A stretch of 64,000 nucleotides of DNA from the NCBI GenBank assembly GCA_050330995.1, contig JBHJHI010000057.1:1-64000 (forward strand), given 5' to 3'. The notes beneath the pieces are model-generated. The model was not told the origin of the DNA and made no database searches. It saw only the letters and a list, made by a program, of their open reading frames with translations. How positions within the stretch are numbered: the stretch's first letter is position 1; each line of letters starts with the position of its first letter. A program made the translations under genes and the position numbers. Below, in pieces: positions 9,034 through 17,199 of this stretch. This DNA is from Thermohalobaculum sp050330995 (GTDB taxonomy: Bacteria; Pseudomonadota; Alphaproteobacteria; Rhodobacterales; Rhodobacteraceae).

Positions 9034-9660
9034 ATGCCCTTCAAGTTCCACGAGCCGCGCCGCCATCGGGTGCCGAAGGCCCGCTAACCGGGTGACGAAC
9101 TGGCCGAGGTACGACCGCGGTCTGGTCGGGCGGGGCGATCTGCGGCTCTGGGTCGCCGGGGACGCACTCGCGGCCTGGGCTGCGCCTCGACGGCGGACAC
9201 GGGGCGGTCAGGCGCGCTTCTCGGATCTGGCGATCGAGACGGTGCTGATGCTGGCGAGCGTGTTCCGGCTGGCGCTTCGCCAAGCCGAGGGCGCATCCGC
9301 TCGGTGATCGCCGCTGGTGCCTACGACGGGCGCCGATCTACGAGGCGATCCGGGACGCCCGACCGTCGCGTTCGCCGCCGAGGATTGTCATCCCGCCGTC
9401 CGCACTGTGGATTCCGCCCCCGGGCGCCGCCCACGGCGGCAGCGAGCGCGAGCGCCACGCTGCCGAGATCGGCGCGCATGGCCGGATGGCCTGGCAGAAG
9501 GCGCATGGTTATGGCCGGCGCTCGCTCGTCGAGACGGCGATGTCCTGGCTGAAGCGCCGGGACGGCGATCGTCTCACGGCACGCGGCGTCGAGGCGCAGC
9601 GCAAGGAGATCGCCTCCCGAGTCTCCGCCGCCAACAAGGCGATCCGTCAGGCTAAACCGT
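9034..9660 (+). pseudogene. Degraded IS5-family transposase
   Basis: The ATG at 9034 opens MPFKFHEPRRHRVPKAR, the usual start of an IS5-group DDE transposase. At about 9084 one extra A turns the expected RYRVTNW into a TAA stop; the reading resumes one frame over (VTNWPRYDRGLVGRGDLRLW to LALRQAEG at 9290). Sequence then jumps directly to the AGAYDG block near 9313, so roughly the middle third of the protein, including the first catalytic Asp, is deleted. A further frame change restores IYEAIRDARP and finally GRMAWQKAHGYGRRSLVET (9478-9540), the C-terminal DDE region. Clean terminal inverted repeats were not found. The element is dead. Confidence 0.85.
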
Positions 9661-9784
9661 CACCGTCCGCATCGCCTGAGCGGAGCTCCCGGAAGGCCCG
9701 CTCACGGTCAGTCGCCGATCTACGCACCAGCGCCGCGCGCTTCGAGGAGATCAACCGCCCGGCTCCAGGGGCGCGGTCCGAAGC

Positions 9785-9859
9785 TGGCTGGGGCGGCAGG
9801 ATTCGAACCTGCGCATGGCGGTACCAAAAACCGCTGCCTTACCGCTTGGCTACGCCCCA
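9785..9859 (-). tRNA. tRNA-Gln (anticodon TTG)
   Basis: On the minus strand the gene begins TGGGGCG and ends CGCCCCA-G-CCA, giving a seven-pair acceptor stem and an encoded CCA end. The anticodon arm is GCGGT / TTTTGGT / ACCGC, so positions 34-36 read TTG, decoding CAA (Gln). The T arm contains GGTTCGAATCC. Its 3' end faces the degraded transposase about 125 bases away. Confidence 0.96.
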
Positions 9860-9910
9860 TCCGGGGCTGCTTCTAGCCGGTCGGATCGGGGGCTCGCAAG
9901 GCGGTGTCGC

Positions 9911-9953
9911 GCCGCGAGGCGCGCGATCTCCGTCTCCGCCGCGAGGCGCGCGA
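9911..9953. repeat. 16-bp direct repeat beside tRNA-Gln
   Basis: GCCGCGAGGCGCGCGA occurs at 9911-9926 and again at 9938-9953, a 27-base period. A 12-base palindrome (CGAGGCGCCTCG, 9969-9980) follows, 17 bases beyond the end of the SDR gene, and could act as its terminator hairpin although no U-run follows. The function of the direct repeat is unknown. Confidence 0.5.
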
Positions 9954-9997
9954 CCCGGCCCCGGCCGACGAGGCGCCTCGGCCGCGTCGCGTCCGCC

Positions 9998-10879
9998 TCA
10001 GCCCTCGGCCGCGAGCACGGCGGCGAGGCCCTCGCGGTAGCTCGGGTAGGCCAGCGCGACACTGAGATCGTGCTTGATCCGCGTGTTCGAGACGCGCTTC
10101 GATTCCGCGTAGAAGCTGCGCGCCATCGCCGACAGCTCGGCCGCCTCGAAGGCGACCTCCGGTGGGGGCTCGCGGCCGAGCAGTGCCGCGGCGTGGGCGA
10201 GCACGTCCTGGGGCGGCGCCGGCTCGTCGTCGCAGACGTTGTAGACCGCGCCGGGGCAGGGGCGGGCGATCGAGGCCTTCAGCACGGCCGCGATGTCGTC
10301 CACGTGGATGCGGCTGAACACCTGGCCGTCCTTGACGATCCGGCGCGCGGTGCCCGCGCGGACCTTCTCGAACGGGCCGCGGCCGGGGCCGTAGATTCCG
10401 GCGAGGCGGAAGACGTGGACGCCGAGCCCCGTGTCGCGGTGGAGGGCCAGCCAGTCGTCCTCGGCCGCGACGCGGGCGCGGCCGCGCTCGGTGGCCGGGC
10501 GGCGCTCGGCCGCCTCGTCGACCCAGCCGCCGGCGCGGTCGCCGTAGACCCCGATGGTCGAGAGATAGCCGACCCAGGCGAAGGCGCGCGCGCGCTCGGC
10601 GACGGCCTCGCGCGCCGCTGCCAGCACCGGGTCGCCGGACACCTCCTCCGACGCTTTCGGCGCGGCCGAGATCAGCAGATGGTCGGCGCGGTCGATCGCC
10701 GCCGCGAGCGCTTCGCTCGGCCCGCCCTCCCAGACCAGCGGCTCGACGCCGCGCCCGGCGAGCGCCTCGGCCTTGGCCGCCGAGCGGGTCGAGCCGATCA
10801 CGTGCCAGCCCTCGGGGAGCAGGCGGCGGGCGAGCGCGTCGGCCGAGTAGCCGTGGCCGAGGGGCAGGAGCGTGGGCAT
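9998..10879 (-). CDS. NAD(P)-dependent SDR/epimerase-type protein (YeeZ-like)
   Basis: 293 residues. The N-terminus LLPLGHGYSADALARRL is a Rossmann nucleotide-binding turn of the type seen in YeeZ-like extended short-chain dehydrogenases. The YxxxK region is poorly conserved (YLSTIGVYGDRAGGWVDE near 108), followed by FRLAGIYGPGRGPFEK near 165 and SRIHVDDIA near 190, both typical of sugar-nucleotide epimerase-like folds. Substrate unknown. It lies downstream of ygfZ and queG on the same strand (112-base gap to queG), an association that could be an operon. Confidence 0.8.
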   Translation of the reverse strand: MPTLLPLGHGYSADALARRLLPEGWHVIGSTRSAAKAEALAGRGVEPLVWEGGPSEALAAAIDRADHLLISAAPKASEEVSGDPVLAAAREAVAERARAFAWVGYLSTIGVYGDRAGGWVDEAAERRPATERGRARVAAEDDWLALHRDTGLGVHVFRLAGIYGPGRGPFEKVRAGTARRIVKDGQVFSRIHVDDIAAVLKASIARPCPGAVYNVCDDEPAPPQDVLAHAAALLGREPPPEVAFEAAELSAMARSFYAESKRVSNTRIKHDLSVALAYPSYREGLAAVLAAEG

Positions 10880-10991
10880 GGGCGATTCTCCGGGGCGGGC
10901 GGTCCGAGACGGGGCCGGACGCGAGCGGGGCGGGCGACGTCCGGTTCGGCGGCGGGACGGCCGGGCGAGGCGTCGCGGCGGGCGGGGCGGA

Positions 10992-12146
10992 TCATGCCGG
11001 ACCGGCGAGCGCGGCCGCCCATTCCTCGCGCACGGACGCGTCCGGGTCGTCCGTCCGCGCCCCGGCCTCGGCGGCGAGGCGCTCGGGGCCGAGCAGCCGG
11101 CCGAGCGCCCAGGCGGCGTGGCCGCGCACCAGGGCCTCGTCGTCGCGCGCGAGGCGTCGGGCGGCGTCGGCGAGCCCCGGATCGCCCGAGTTGCCGATCG
11201 CGACCGCGACGTTCCTCAGAAAGCGCGCGCGCCCGGTGCGCTTGACCGGCGACTGCGCGAACAGCGCGCGAAACCCCGCCTCGTCGAGCGTCGCCAGCCG
11301 GTCGAGCGGGGGCGCGACCCGGTCGGGCACGGCCGCGTAGGCGTCGTGGGCGCGGGCGGCGAACTTGTTCCAAGGGCAGACCGCGAGGCAGTCGTCACAG
11401 CCGTAGACCCGGTTGCCGATCAGCGGGCGCAGATCGCGCGGGATCGGCCCCTTCAGCTCGATGGTGAGATAGCTGATGCAGCGCCGCGCATCGAGGCGGT
11501 AGGGCGCGGGGAAGGCGTCGGTCGGGCAGACGTCGAGGCAGCGCCGGCACGAGCCGCAGCGGTCCGCGTCGGCCGCGTCGGGGGCGAGGTCGAGCGTGGT
11601 GAAGATCGCGCCGAGGAAGAACCACGAGCCCAGTTCGCGCGAGACCAGGTTGGTGTGCTTGCCCTGCCAGCCGAGCCCGGCGGCGGCGGCGAGCGGCTTC
11701 TCCATCACCGGCGCGGTGTCGACGAACACCTTGATCTCGGCCGCGTGCCCGTCCTGTCGGGCGCGCTCGACCAGCCAGCGCCCGAGCCGCTTCAGCCGCT
11801 TCTTGACCACGTCGTGATAGTCGCGCCCCTGGGCGTAGACGCTGATCGCGGCGCGGCCGGAGCGGCGCACCGTCTCCAGCGGATCGTGCTCCGGCGTGTA
11901 GGGCTCGGCCAGCATGATCACCGAGCGGCACTCGGGCCAGAGCGTGCGCGGATCGGCGCGCCAGTCGAGGCGGCCCTCCATCCAGGCCATCTCGCCGTGG
12001 CGGCCCTCGGCCACCCAGTCGCGGAGCCGCCGTCCCGCCTCCACCACGGCCACGGGGCGGCAGAGGCCGACGTCGGCGAAACCGGTGCGGCCGGCCTCGG
12101 CGACGAGGGCGGCGCGAAGGGCGGCGGTGTCCCGCGGCGTGCTCAC
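10992..12146 (-). CDS. queG: Epoxyqueuosine reductase
   Basis: 384 residues from a GTG; the frame stays open upstream through ygfZ but the family start is at VSTPRDTAALR. QueG performs the last step of queuosine synthesis in tRNA, reducing epoxyqueuosine with a cobalamin and two 4Fe-4S clusters. The cluster ligands are seen as CGSCRRCLDVCP and CDDCLAVCPWNKF. The central DUF1730-like domain carries VFVDTAPVMEKPLA and GWQGKHTNLVSRELGSW, and the C-terminus has HEAT-like helices (residues about 290-375). It starts 41 bases downstream of ygfZ, a gene linked to iron-sulfur protein maintenance. Confidence 0.95.
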   Translation of the reverse strand: MSTPRDTAALRAALVAEAGRTGFADVGLCRPVAVVEAGRRLRDWVAEGRHGEMAWMEGRLDWRADPRTLWPECRSVIMLAEPYTPEHDPLETVRRSGRAAISVYAQGRDYHDVVKKRLKRLGRWLVERARQDGHAAEIKVFVDTAPVMEKPLAAAAGLGWQGKHTNLVSRELGSWFFLGAIFTTLDLAPDAADADRCGSCRRCLDVCPTDAFPAPYRLDARRCISYLTIELKGPIPRDLRPLIGNRVYGCDDCLAVCPWNKFAARAHDAYAAVPDRVAPPLDRLATLDEAGFRALFAQSPVKRTGRARFLRNVAVAIGNSGDPGLADAARRLARDDEALVRGHAAWALGRLLGPERLAAEAGARTDDPDASVREEWAAALAGPA

Positions 12147-12187
12147 GCTCGCGGGCTGGGTGTGGGGACGAGGCGAGGCAATCGGGC

Positions 12188-13030
12188 TCAGGCCTCGTCC
12201 AGCACGCCCGTCACCCGCGCGTCCCCGGCCGTGAGCGGGCCGGTCGCACGGTCGAGGCGGAGATGCGCGAGCGCCGTGCCGCCCGCCTGGCTGTAGAGCG
12301 TGCCGGCGGGCTTGCCCTCGGCGGTCTCGATCGGCGTGCCGGGCGCGGCCGCGCCCTCGACCGCGACGCGCACGAGGCGCTTCTTCAGCGTGGTCTTGTG
12401 GCGCATCCGCGCCGTGACCTCCTGGCCGACGTAGCAGCCCTTGCGGAAGTCGACCGCGCCGAGGCGGTCGAGCCCGGCCTCCAGCGGGAAGGTGTCCTCG
12501 GCCACCAGCTCGACGCCGGTCTCGGGCACGCCGAGCGCCACGCGCCGGGCGGCGTAGTCCTGCGTCCCGGCCGGCGTCGCCCCGGCGAGCGCGGCGGCGG
12601 GGTCGGCGGCGTAGACGCGCAGCCCGAGCGCGGGATGGCGCGGATCGGCGAGCGCGACGGCCCCGTCGGGCGCCGGGGGCGGCGTCCCGGCGTCGTCGGA
12701 CCACAGGAGCCCGACGCCGAGGCCGGTGTCGCCGACGAGCCGCGCGTCGCGGCGCACGCAGTACATCCTGAGCCGGCGCGCGAGGTCGGCGGCGCGATCC
12801 GCGGCGACGTCGACCAGCACCTCGCCGTCGCGGCCGAACGGGGCGCCGTCGAGCAGGAAGAAGTCGAACAGGTACTTGCCCTGCGGCGTCAGCAGCGCGG
12901 CGTAGACCGCGCGCCTGGGCGCGAGTGGTGCGAGGTCTGCGGTGACCACGTCCTGGAGCACCGCGCGCAGATCGGCCCCCGCCATGGCGAAGACGCCGCG
13001 CCCGGCGTCGCTCAGGGCTTTCGTCGCCAT
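12188..13030 (-). CDS. ygfZ: Folate-binding YgfZ family protein
   Basis: 280 residues. The ATG at 13030 follows a strong GGAAGGAGGG site. It belongs to the YgfZ/IBA57 group, tetrahydrofolate-binding proteins that help maintain 4Fe-4S enzymes such as radical-SAM tRNA-modifying enzymes. The diagnostic motif KGCYVGQE is present near 196-203, preceded by FPLEAGLDRLGAVDF. QueG, itself a two-cluster enzyme, is encoded directly downstream. The MFS gene on the other strand starts 199 bases away, so the two share a divergent promoter region. Confidence 0.92.
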   Translation of the reverse strand: MATKALSDAGRGVFAMAGADLRAVLQDVVTADLAPLAPRRAVYAALLTPQGKYLFDFFLLDGAPFGRDGEVLVDVAADRAADLARRLRMYCVRRDARLVGDTGLGVGLLWSDDAGTPPPAPDGAVALADPRHPALGLRVYAADPAAALAGATPAGTQDYAARRVALGVPETGVELVAEDTFPLEAGLDRLGAVDFRKGCYVGQEVTARMRHKTTLKKRLVRVAVEGAAAPGTPIETAEGKPAGTLYSQAGGTALAHLRLDRATGPLTAGDARVTGVLDEA

Positions 13031-13228
13031 TCGGCTCCCTCCTTCCGGGTCGTCGCGCGGCGTGTCCCGATGCGCCCCGCGGGTCGTATCCGCACCGGAG
13101 CGGCGGCCGCGCGCCTTGCACGCGGCGCAAGCCCGATCGCCGGGTGCGTCGCTGGCCGCGTCTCGGGAGATATGCGAAGGGCGCCCCTGCCGAAAGGGCG
13201 CCCGGAGAGCCGCGAAGGGAGCCGTCTC

Positions 13229-14470
13229 ATGATCCTGCCCGACGCGGGCGAGCGCGCCGCGGGGCGCGTGCCGGGGGGGCTGCTCGCCTTCCTCGCGCTG
13301 CTCTCCGCGATGGTGGCACTGACGATCGACGCGGTGCTGCCCGCGCTCGACGCGATCGACCGCGACCTCGGCTTCGCCGATCCGAACGACCGCCAGCTCG
13401 TGGTCATGGCGGTGCTGATGGGTCTCGCGCTCGCGCAGGTGGTGGTCGGGCCGCTCGCCGACGCGTTCGGGCGGCGCACGGTCGCGCTCGGTGGGCTCGG
13501 GCTCTACCTCGTCGGCACGCTGCTCGCGCTGTTCGCACCCTCGCCCGAGGCGCTGATCGCCGGGCGCTTCGTGCAGGGGGTCGGCGCGGCCGGGCCGCGG
13601 GTGATGGCGGTCACGATCGCGCGCGATCTCTACGAGGGTCGGCCGATGGCGCGGGTGGTGAGCCTCGTCAACACGATCTTCATGCTGGTGCCGATGCTGG
13701 CCCCGCTCGCGGGGCAGGGGATCGAGGCGTTGGGCGGCTGGCACGCGATCTTCGTGCTCTACGCGCTGACGGCGGCGGTCGCTGGGCTCTGGTACCTCGC
13801 CGCCGTGCCCGAGACCCTGCCGCCCGAGCGGCGGCGGCGCCTCTCGTTCGCGGGCCTCGCCGCCGACTACCGCGAGGTGCTGACGACGCGGCGCGCGGTG
13901 CTCTGCACCCTGGTGACCGCCTGCGCCTTCGGCGGCTTCACCGCCTATCTCGCTTCGGCGCAGCAGATCTTCGAGGAGCTGTACGGTCTCGGGCCGCGCT
14001 TCCCGATCGCCTTCGCCGTCCTCGCGGCCGCCTTCTCGCTCGCCTCGGTGCTGAACGCGCGGCTGGTGATGCGCTTCGGCTCGCGGCCCTTGTCGAGCGC
14101 GGCGCTCGTGCTGATGGCGGCGACGGGCGGGCTCGGCGCGGCGCTCTCGGCCGAGACGGGGGGCGTGCCGCCGCTCTGGGCCGTCATGGCGCTGTTCGCG
14201 GTGGTGTTCTTCGCCGTCGCCTCGGTGTTCGCCAACACGATCGCGCTCGCGACCGAGCCGCTCGGCCACGTCGCCGGCACCGCGACCTCGGTGGTGCTCG
14301 CCGGCGCCACCTTCGGCGCCTCGGCGATCGGCACCGTGGTGGCGCGCGGCTACGACGGGACGGTGACGCCGCTGTTCCTCGCCTTCGCGGTGCTCGGGGC
14401 CCTGGGCGCGCTGATCCTCGGCTACATGCGCCGGCGCGAGGCGATCGAGGCGGGGGCGGCCGCGTCGTGA
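13229..14470 (+). CDS. MFS transporter, Bcr/CflA-type
   Basis: 413 residues, about 12 membrane segments. GAAGGGA precedes the ATG at 13229. The first loop (MVALTIDAVLPALDAIDRDL) and the GPLADAFGRRTVALGG motif between segments 2 and 3 fit the Bcr/CflA drug-exporter branch of the major facilitator superfamily. It overlaps the next gene by four bases, forming an operon with a glycosyltransferase and a DUF2064 protein. Export of a drug, peptide or small glycoside is possible; substrate not determinable. Confidence 0.88.
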   Translation: MILPDAGERAAGRVPGGLLAFLALLSAMVALTIDAVLPALDAIDRDLGFADPNDRQLVVMAVLMGLALAQVVVGPLADAFGRRTVALGGLGLYLVGTLLALFAPSPEALIAGRFVQGVGAAGPRVMAVTIARDLYEGRPMARVVSLVNTIFMLVPMLAPLAGQGIEALGGWHAIFVLYALTAAVAGLWYLAAVPETLPPERRRRLSFAGLAADYREVLTTRRAVLCTLVTACAFGGFTAYLASAQQIFEELYGLGPRFPIAFAVLAAAFSLASVLNARLVMRFGSRPLSSAALVLMAATGGLGAALSAETGGVPPLWAVMALFAVVFFAVASVFANTIALATEPLGHVAGTATSVVLAGATFGASAIGTVVARGYDGTVTPLFLAFAVLGALGALILGYMRRREAIEAGAAAS

Positions 14471-15174
14471 GCGCGCCGGTCTCGGCGGTGGTGCCGACCT
14501 GGCAGGCGGCCGGGACCATCGGCCCCTGCCTCGGGCGGCTGGTCGAGGGCGTGGCCGAGGGGCTGGTGGCCGAGCTGGTCCTGGCCGACGCCGGCTCGGC
14601 GGACGCGATCGCCGAGGTGGCCGAGGCGGTCGGCGCCCGCCTCGTGACCGCCCCGCGCGGGCGGGGCCGGCAGCTCCGTGCCGGCTGCGCGGCCGCGCGC
14701 GGGTCCTGGCTCCTGGTGGTGCACGCCGACACGCGCCTGCCGCCCGGCTGGCCGGCCGCGGTGCGCGCGCATATCGCCGGCCATCCGCGCGCGGCGGGCT
14801 ACTTCGGTCTCGCCTTCGACGACGCGAGCTGGCCGGGGCGGCTGGTCGCGGGCTGGGCGGGCCTGCGCTCTGCGCTGTTCGCGCTGCCCTACGGCGACCA
14901 GGGGCTCCTGGTGCCGCGCGCGCTCTACGAGCGCGCCGGCGGCTATCCCGACACGGCGCTCATGGAGGACGTCGCCCTCGCGCGCGCGATCGTCCGCGCC
15001 GAGGGCCGCTGCGCGCTGCGGCGCCTGCCGGGGCGCGTCGTCACCTCGGCCGAGCGCTACCGGCGCGACGGCTGGCTGCGCCGGGGCGCGCTGAACCTCT
15101 CGACGCTGGCGCTCTGGTCGCTCGGCCGCGATCCCGAGCGGCTGGCCGAGCGCTACCGGCGGGGGCGGCGGTGA
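14467..15174 (+). CDS. Family 2 glycosyltransferase (TIGR04283 type)
   Basis: 235 residues from a GTG within the MFS stop codon. The GT-A fold is shown by SAVVPTWQAAGTIGPCL at the N-terminus, LVLADAGSADAI near 39, and LLVVHADTRLPPGW near 80, where HADT replaces the DXD of other family 2 enzymes. PYGDQGLLVPRALYERAGGYP near 140 and MEDVALARAIVRAEG near 163 complete the pattern. The TIGR04283 family is usually adjacent to a TIGR04282/DUF2064 protein, as here. Its common name, arsenosugar biosynthesis, comes from a subset of genomes; no arsenic gene is nearby. Confidence 0.85.
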   Translation: MSAPVSAVVPTWQAAGTIGPCLGRLVEGVAEGLVAELVLADAGSADAIAEVAEAVGARLVTAPRGRGRQLRAGCAAARGSWLLVVHADTRLPPGWPAAVRAHIAGHPRAAGYFGLAFDDASWPGRLVAGWAGLRSALFALPYGDQGLLVPRALYERAGGYPDTALMEDVALARAIVRAEGRCALRRLPGRVVTSAERYRRDGWLRRGALNLSTLALWSLGRDPERLAERYRRGRR

Positions 15175-15791
15175 GGCCGGTCGTGGTCGTCTTCGTCAAG
15201 GAGCCGCGGCCCGGGCGGGTCAAGACCCGGCTCGCGCGCATGGTCGGCCCGGTCGGCGCGGCGTGGTGGTATCGCCATCAGGCGGGGGCGCTGATCCGCC
15301 GGCTCGGGGGCGACCCGCGCTGGCGCCTCGCGCTCGCGGTCAGCCCTGACGCCGAGGGGATGGCGAGCCGGGTCTGGCCGCGCGGGATCGCGCGGCTGCC
15401 GCAGGGCGGCGGCGACCTCGGCCGGCGCATGACCCGCGCGCTCGCACGCGCGCGCACCCTGACACCGGGGCCGGTCGCGGTGGTGGGCTCGGACGTCCCC
15501 GGCCTCGACGGCCGCGCGCTCGCCCGCGCGCTCGACGCGCTGAAAGGAGCGGACGCGGCCCTCGGCCCGGCGCCGGACGGGGGCTTCTGGTTCCTCGGGC
15601 TCGCGCCGGGACGGTGTCTGGCGCCCGACGCGCTCGACGGCGCGCGCTGGTCGAGCCCGCACGCGCTCGCCGACACCCGCGCAAGGCTCGCGCCGCGCCG
15701 CGTCGCGCTCGGACCGATGCTCGCCGACGTCGACGAGGCGGCGGATCTGCGCGCGCTCGGCCTCGCCGTGCCGACACGCGGCCCGCGCTAG
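15171..15791 (+). CDS. DUF2064/TIGR04282 glycosyltransferase-like protein
   Basis: 206 residues from a GTG overlapping the previous stop by four bases. The N-terminus VVVVFVKEPRPGRVKTRLA is the hallmark of this family, a nucleotidyltransferase-like fold related to MobA/CofC. Further blocks are RLPQGGGDLGRRM near 77, VAVVGSDVPGLDG near 102 and GPAPDGGFWFLGL near 131. It probably activates or transfers a sugar phosphate in partnership with the neighbouring family 2 transferase. Third and last gene of the coupled MFS-GT-DUF2064 set. Confidence 0.85.
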   Translation: MRPVVVVFVKEPRPGRVKTRLARMVGPVGAAWWYRHQAGALIRRLGGDPRWRLALAVSPDAEGMASRVWPRGIARLPQGGGDLGRRMTRALARARTLTPGPVAVVGSDVPGLDGRALARALDALKGADAALGPAPDGGFWFLGLAPGRCLAPDALDGARWSSPHALADTRARLAPRRVALGPMLADVDEAADLRALGLAVPTRGPR

Positions 15792-16012
15792 GGCGCCGTC
15801 CGATCCGACGCGATCGGGTCCGGTGGCGCTCCTGCCCCCGCGCGTCTCCGCGGCGTCCGAGCCTTCCGCTCGGACAGAGCGAGGGCCGTGGTGGACCCGC
15901 CGCGCCAAGCGGCCGTCGGTCCCGCGGAACGCGATCGGCGGACGCGGCGCCGTCGGCGGCCCGTCCGATCGCCGGACCGGGACCCCGGCGGCCGCCTTCC
16001 GGTCGGCCGGGC

Positions 16013-16609
16013 TCAGCCCGCCTCGCCGATGCGGATGCGCGCGACCCCGGTCTCGGCGAAGGCGCCGATCATGTCGGAGAGCGTCTCGACCGGGGCCGAG
16101 CCGAAGTCCACCTCGAAGCGCCAGCCGTAGGGCGTGGTCTCGGGGCCGGCGAGGCTGTGCAGCGCGCCGTCGAGGTCGGGCGCCTCGTCGGAGAAGCGGC
16201 TCTGGAACCATTCGAGGAACCAGCGTCTGAGCGGCGTCCAGCTCGGCTCGGCCTCCAGCGCCCCCGCCTCGACCGAGACCGCGGCCGCGTCCCAGCGGAA
16301 CGGCGCGATCACGCAGACGAAGCCGGAGGGTTCGACCAGGGTGACGGGCTCGAACGGCAGCGTGGTGCCCGAGCGGAGCTGGCGCGTGAGATCGGGCGCG
16401 CCGGCGCGCTGGACCAGCAGATCGCCGCGGCGCGGCAGCGCGAGGCGACCCTCGCGCACGATGCCCCCCTGCGGCGTGCGCCATTCGGGCTCGGGGCGCA
16501 CGTCGAGACCGCGATCGAGGCTGCGCGCCATCGATTCGAGGATCTCGGCCACGGCGACGTCGCGGACCGGTTCGAGCACGTCCATCAGGCGCGCGTCGAG
16601 GCGGTTCAT
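16013..16609 (-). CDS. Conserved hypothetical protein
   Basis: 198 residues. GGAGTTGAG sits before the ATG at 16609, which starts right after the DUF1489 stop (16611), so the two are probably co-transcribed. The protein is acidic, without signal peptide or membrane segment. Recognisable features are a helical N-terminus (VRDVAVAEILESMARSLDRG) and a central beta region (FVCVIAPFRWDAAAVSVEAG), ending in a helix DMIGAFAETGVARIRIGEAG. I do not recognise a family. Normal codon use argues that it is real. Confidence 0.7.
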   Translation of the reverse strand: MNRLDARLMDVLEPVRDVAVAEILESMARSLDRGLDVRPEPEWRTPQGGIVREGRLALPRRGDLLVQRAGAPDLTRQLRSGTTLPFEPVTLVEPSGFVCVIAPFRWDAAAVSVEAGALEAEPSWTPLRRWFLEWFQSRFSDEAPDLDGALHSLAGPETTPYGWRFEVDFGSAPVETLSDMIGAFAETGVARIRIGEAG

Positions 16610-16610
16610 C

Positions 16611-17120
16611 TCAACTCCTTCCGGCGCGCACGCCGAGCGCATCGAGCGCCGCTTCCAGCGCGTGCGGCAGGTCGTTTCTCGTCTCTCCCCGGTCCTCCGC
16701 CCGCCCCTCGGGCCGCCACGGGCCGAGGTCGGCCGGCGCGTCGGCCGGATCGAGGTAGCGCCAGCCCTGGAACGCCTTGCGCGGCCGGCTCGCCACCCGC
16801 ACGAGCGCGGGCTCGAGCACGATCGCGCAGCGGACGATCCCGTCCTCGCCGCGCGCCTCCTCGAAGGCCGCGATCGGCTGGCGCACCACGATGGCGCCGC
16901 CGATCACCCAATAGAGCGAGCCCTGCGGGCCGTCGGCCGGCAGGATCTCGGTCGCGCGCCGAGGCCACTGACGCGTCACGTGCCGTGGCTTCGGATCGAG
17001 GCCGGCCCGTTCGCGCTTCGCCGCCACGCTCGCCTGCCATGCCGCGAGTTCCCCGATCGTGTCGGCACCGACACACAGCTTCAAGAGCCCCAGGACTGAC
17101 GGTTGGGCGACGTTCTCCAT
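16611..17120 (-). CDS. DUF1489 family protein
   Basis: 169 residues. The pattern LLKLCVGADTIGELAAWQ, RHVTRQWPRRATEIL, SLYWVIGGAIVVRQPI, RCAIVLEPALV and RPRKAFQGWRYL is the signature of DUF1489, a cytoplasmic protein restricted almost wholly to alphaproteobacteria and of unknown biochemical role. Only the last 30 residues (polar, Arg/Glu-rich) diverge. It lies between dapB (79 bases upstream, same strand) and the hypothetical gene at 16013. It is one of the better taxonomic markers in the window. Confidence 0.92.
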   Translation of the reverse strand: MENVAQPSVLGLLKLCVGADTIGELAAWQASVAAKRERAGLDPKPRHVTRQWPRRATEILPADGPQGSLYWVIGGAIVVRQPIAAFEEARGEDGIVRCAIVLEPALVRVASRPRKAFQGWRYLDPADAPADLGPWRPEGRAEDRGETRNDLPHALEAALDALGVRAGRS

Positions 17121-17199
17121 GGTGACCGGCCCTTTGTCGGAAACATAAGCGATGGCGCCCCTGCCGACAGGCGCGCTTTTGAAACCAACCGACTGGATT

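Noticed and set aside
9785..12146. Functional link of tRNA-Gln with queG
   Set aside because: Queuosine modifies tRNAs with GUN anticodons (Asp, Asn, His, Tyr); this tRNA has TTG.
14467..15791. Dedicated arsenosugar synthesis operon
   Set aside because: The family name is inherited from model naming; no arsM, arsS or arsenic resistance gene is near.
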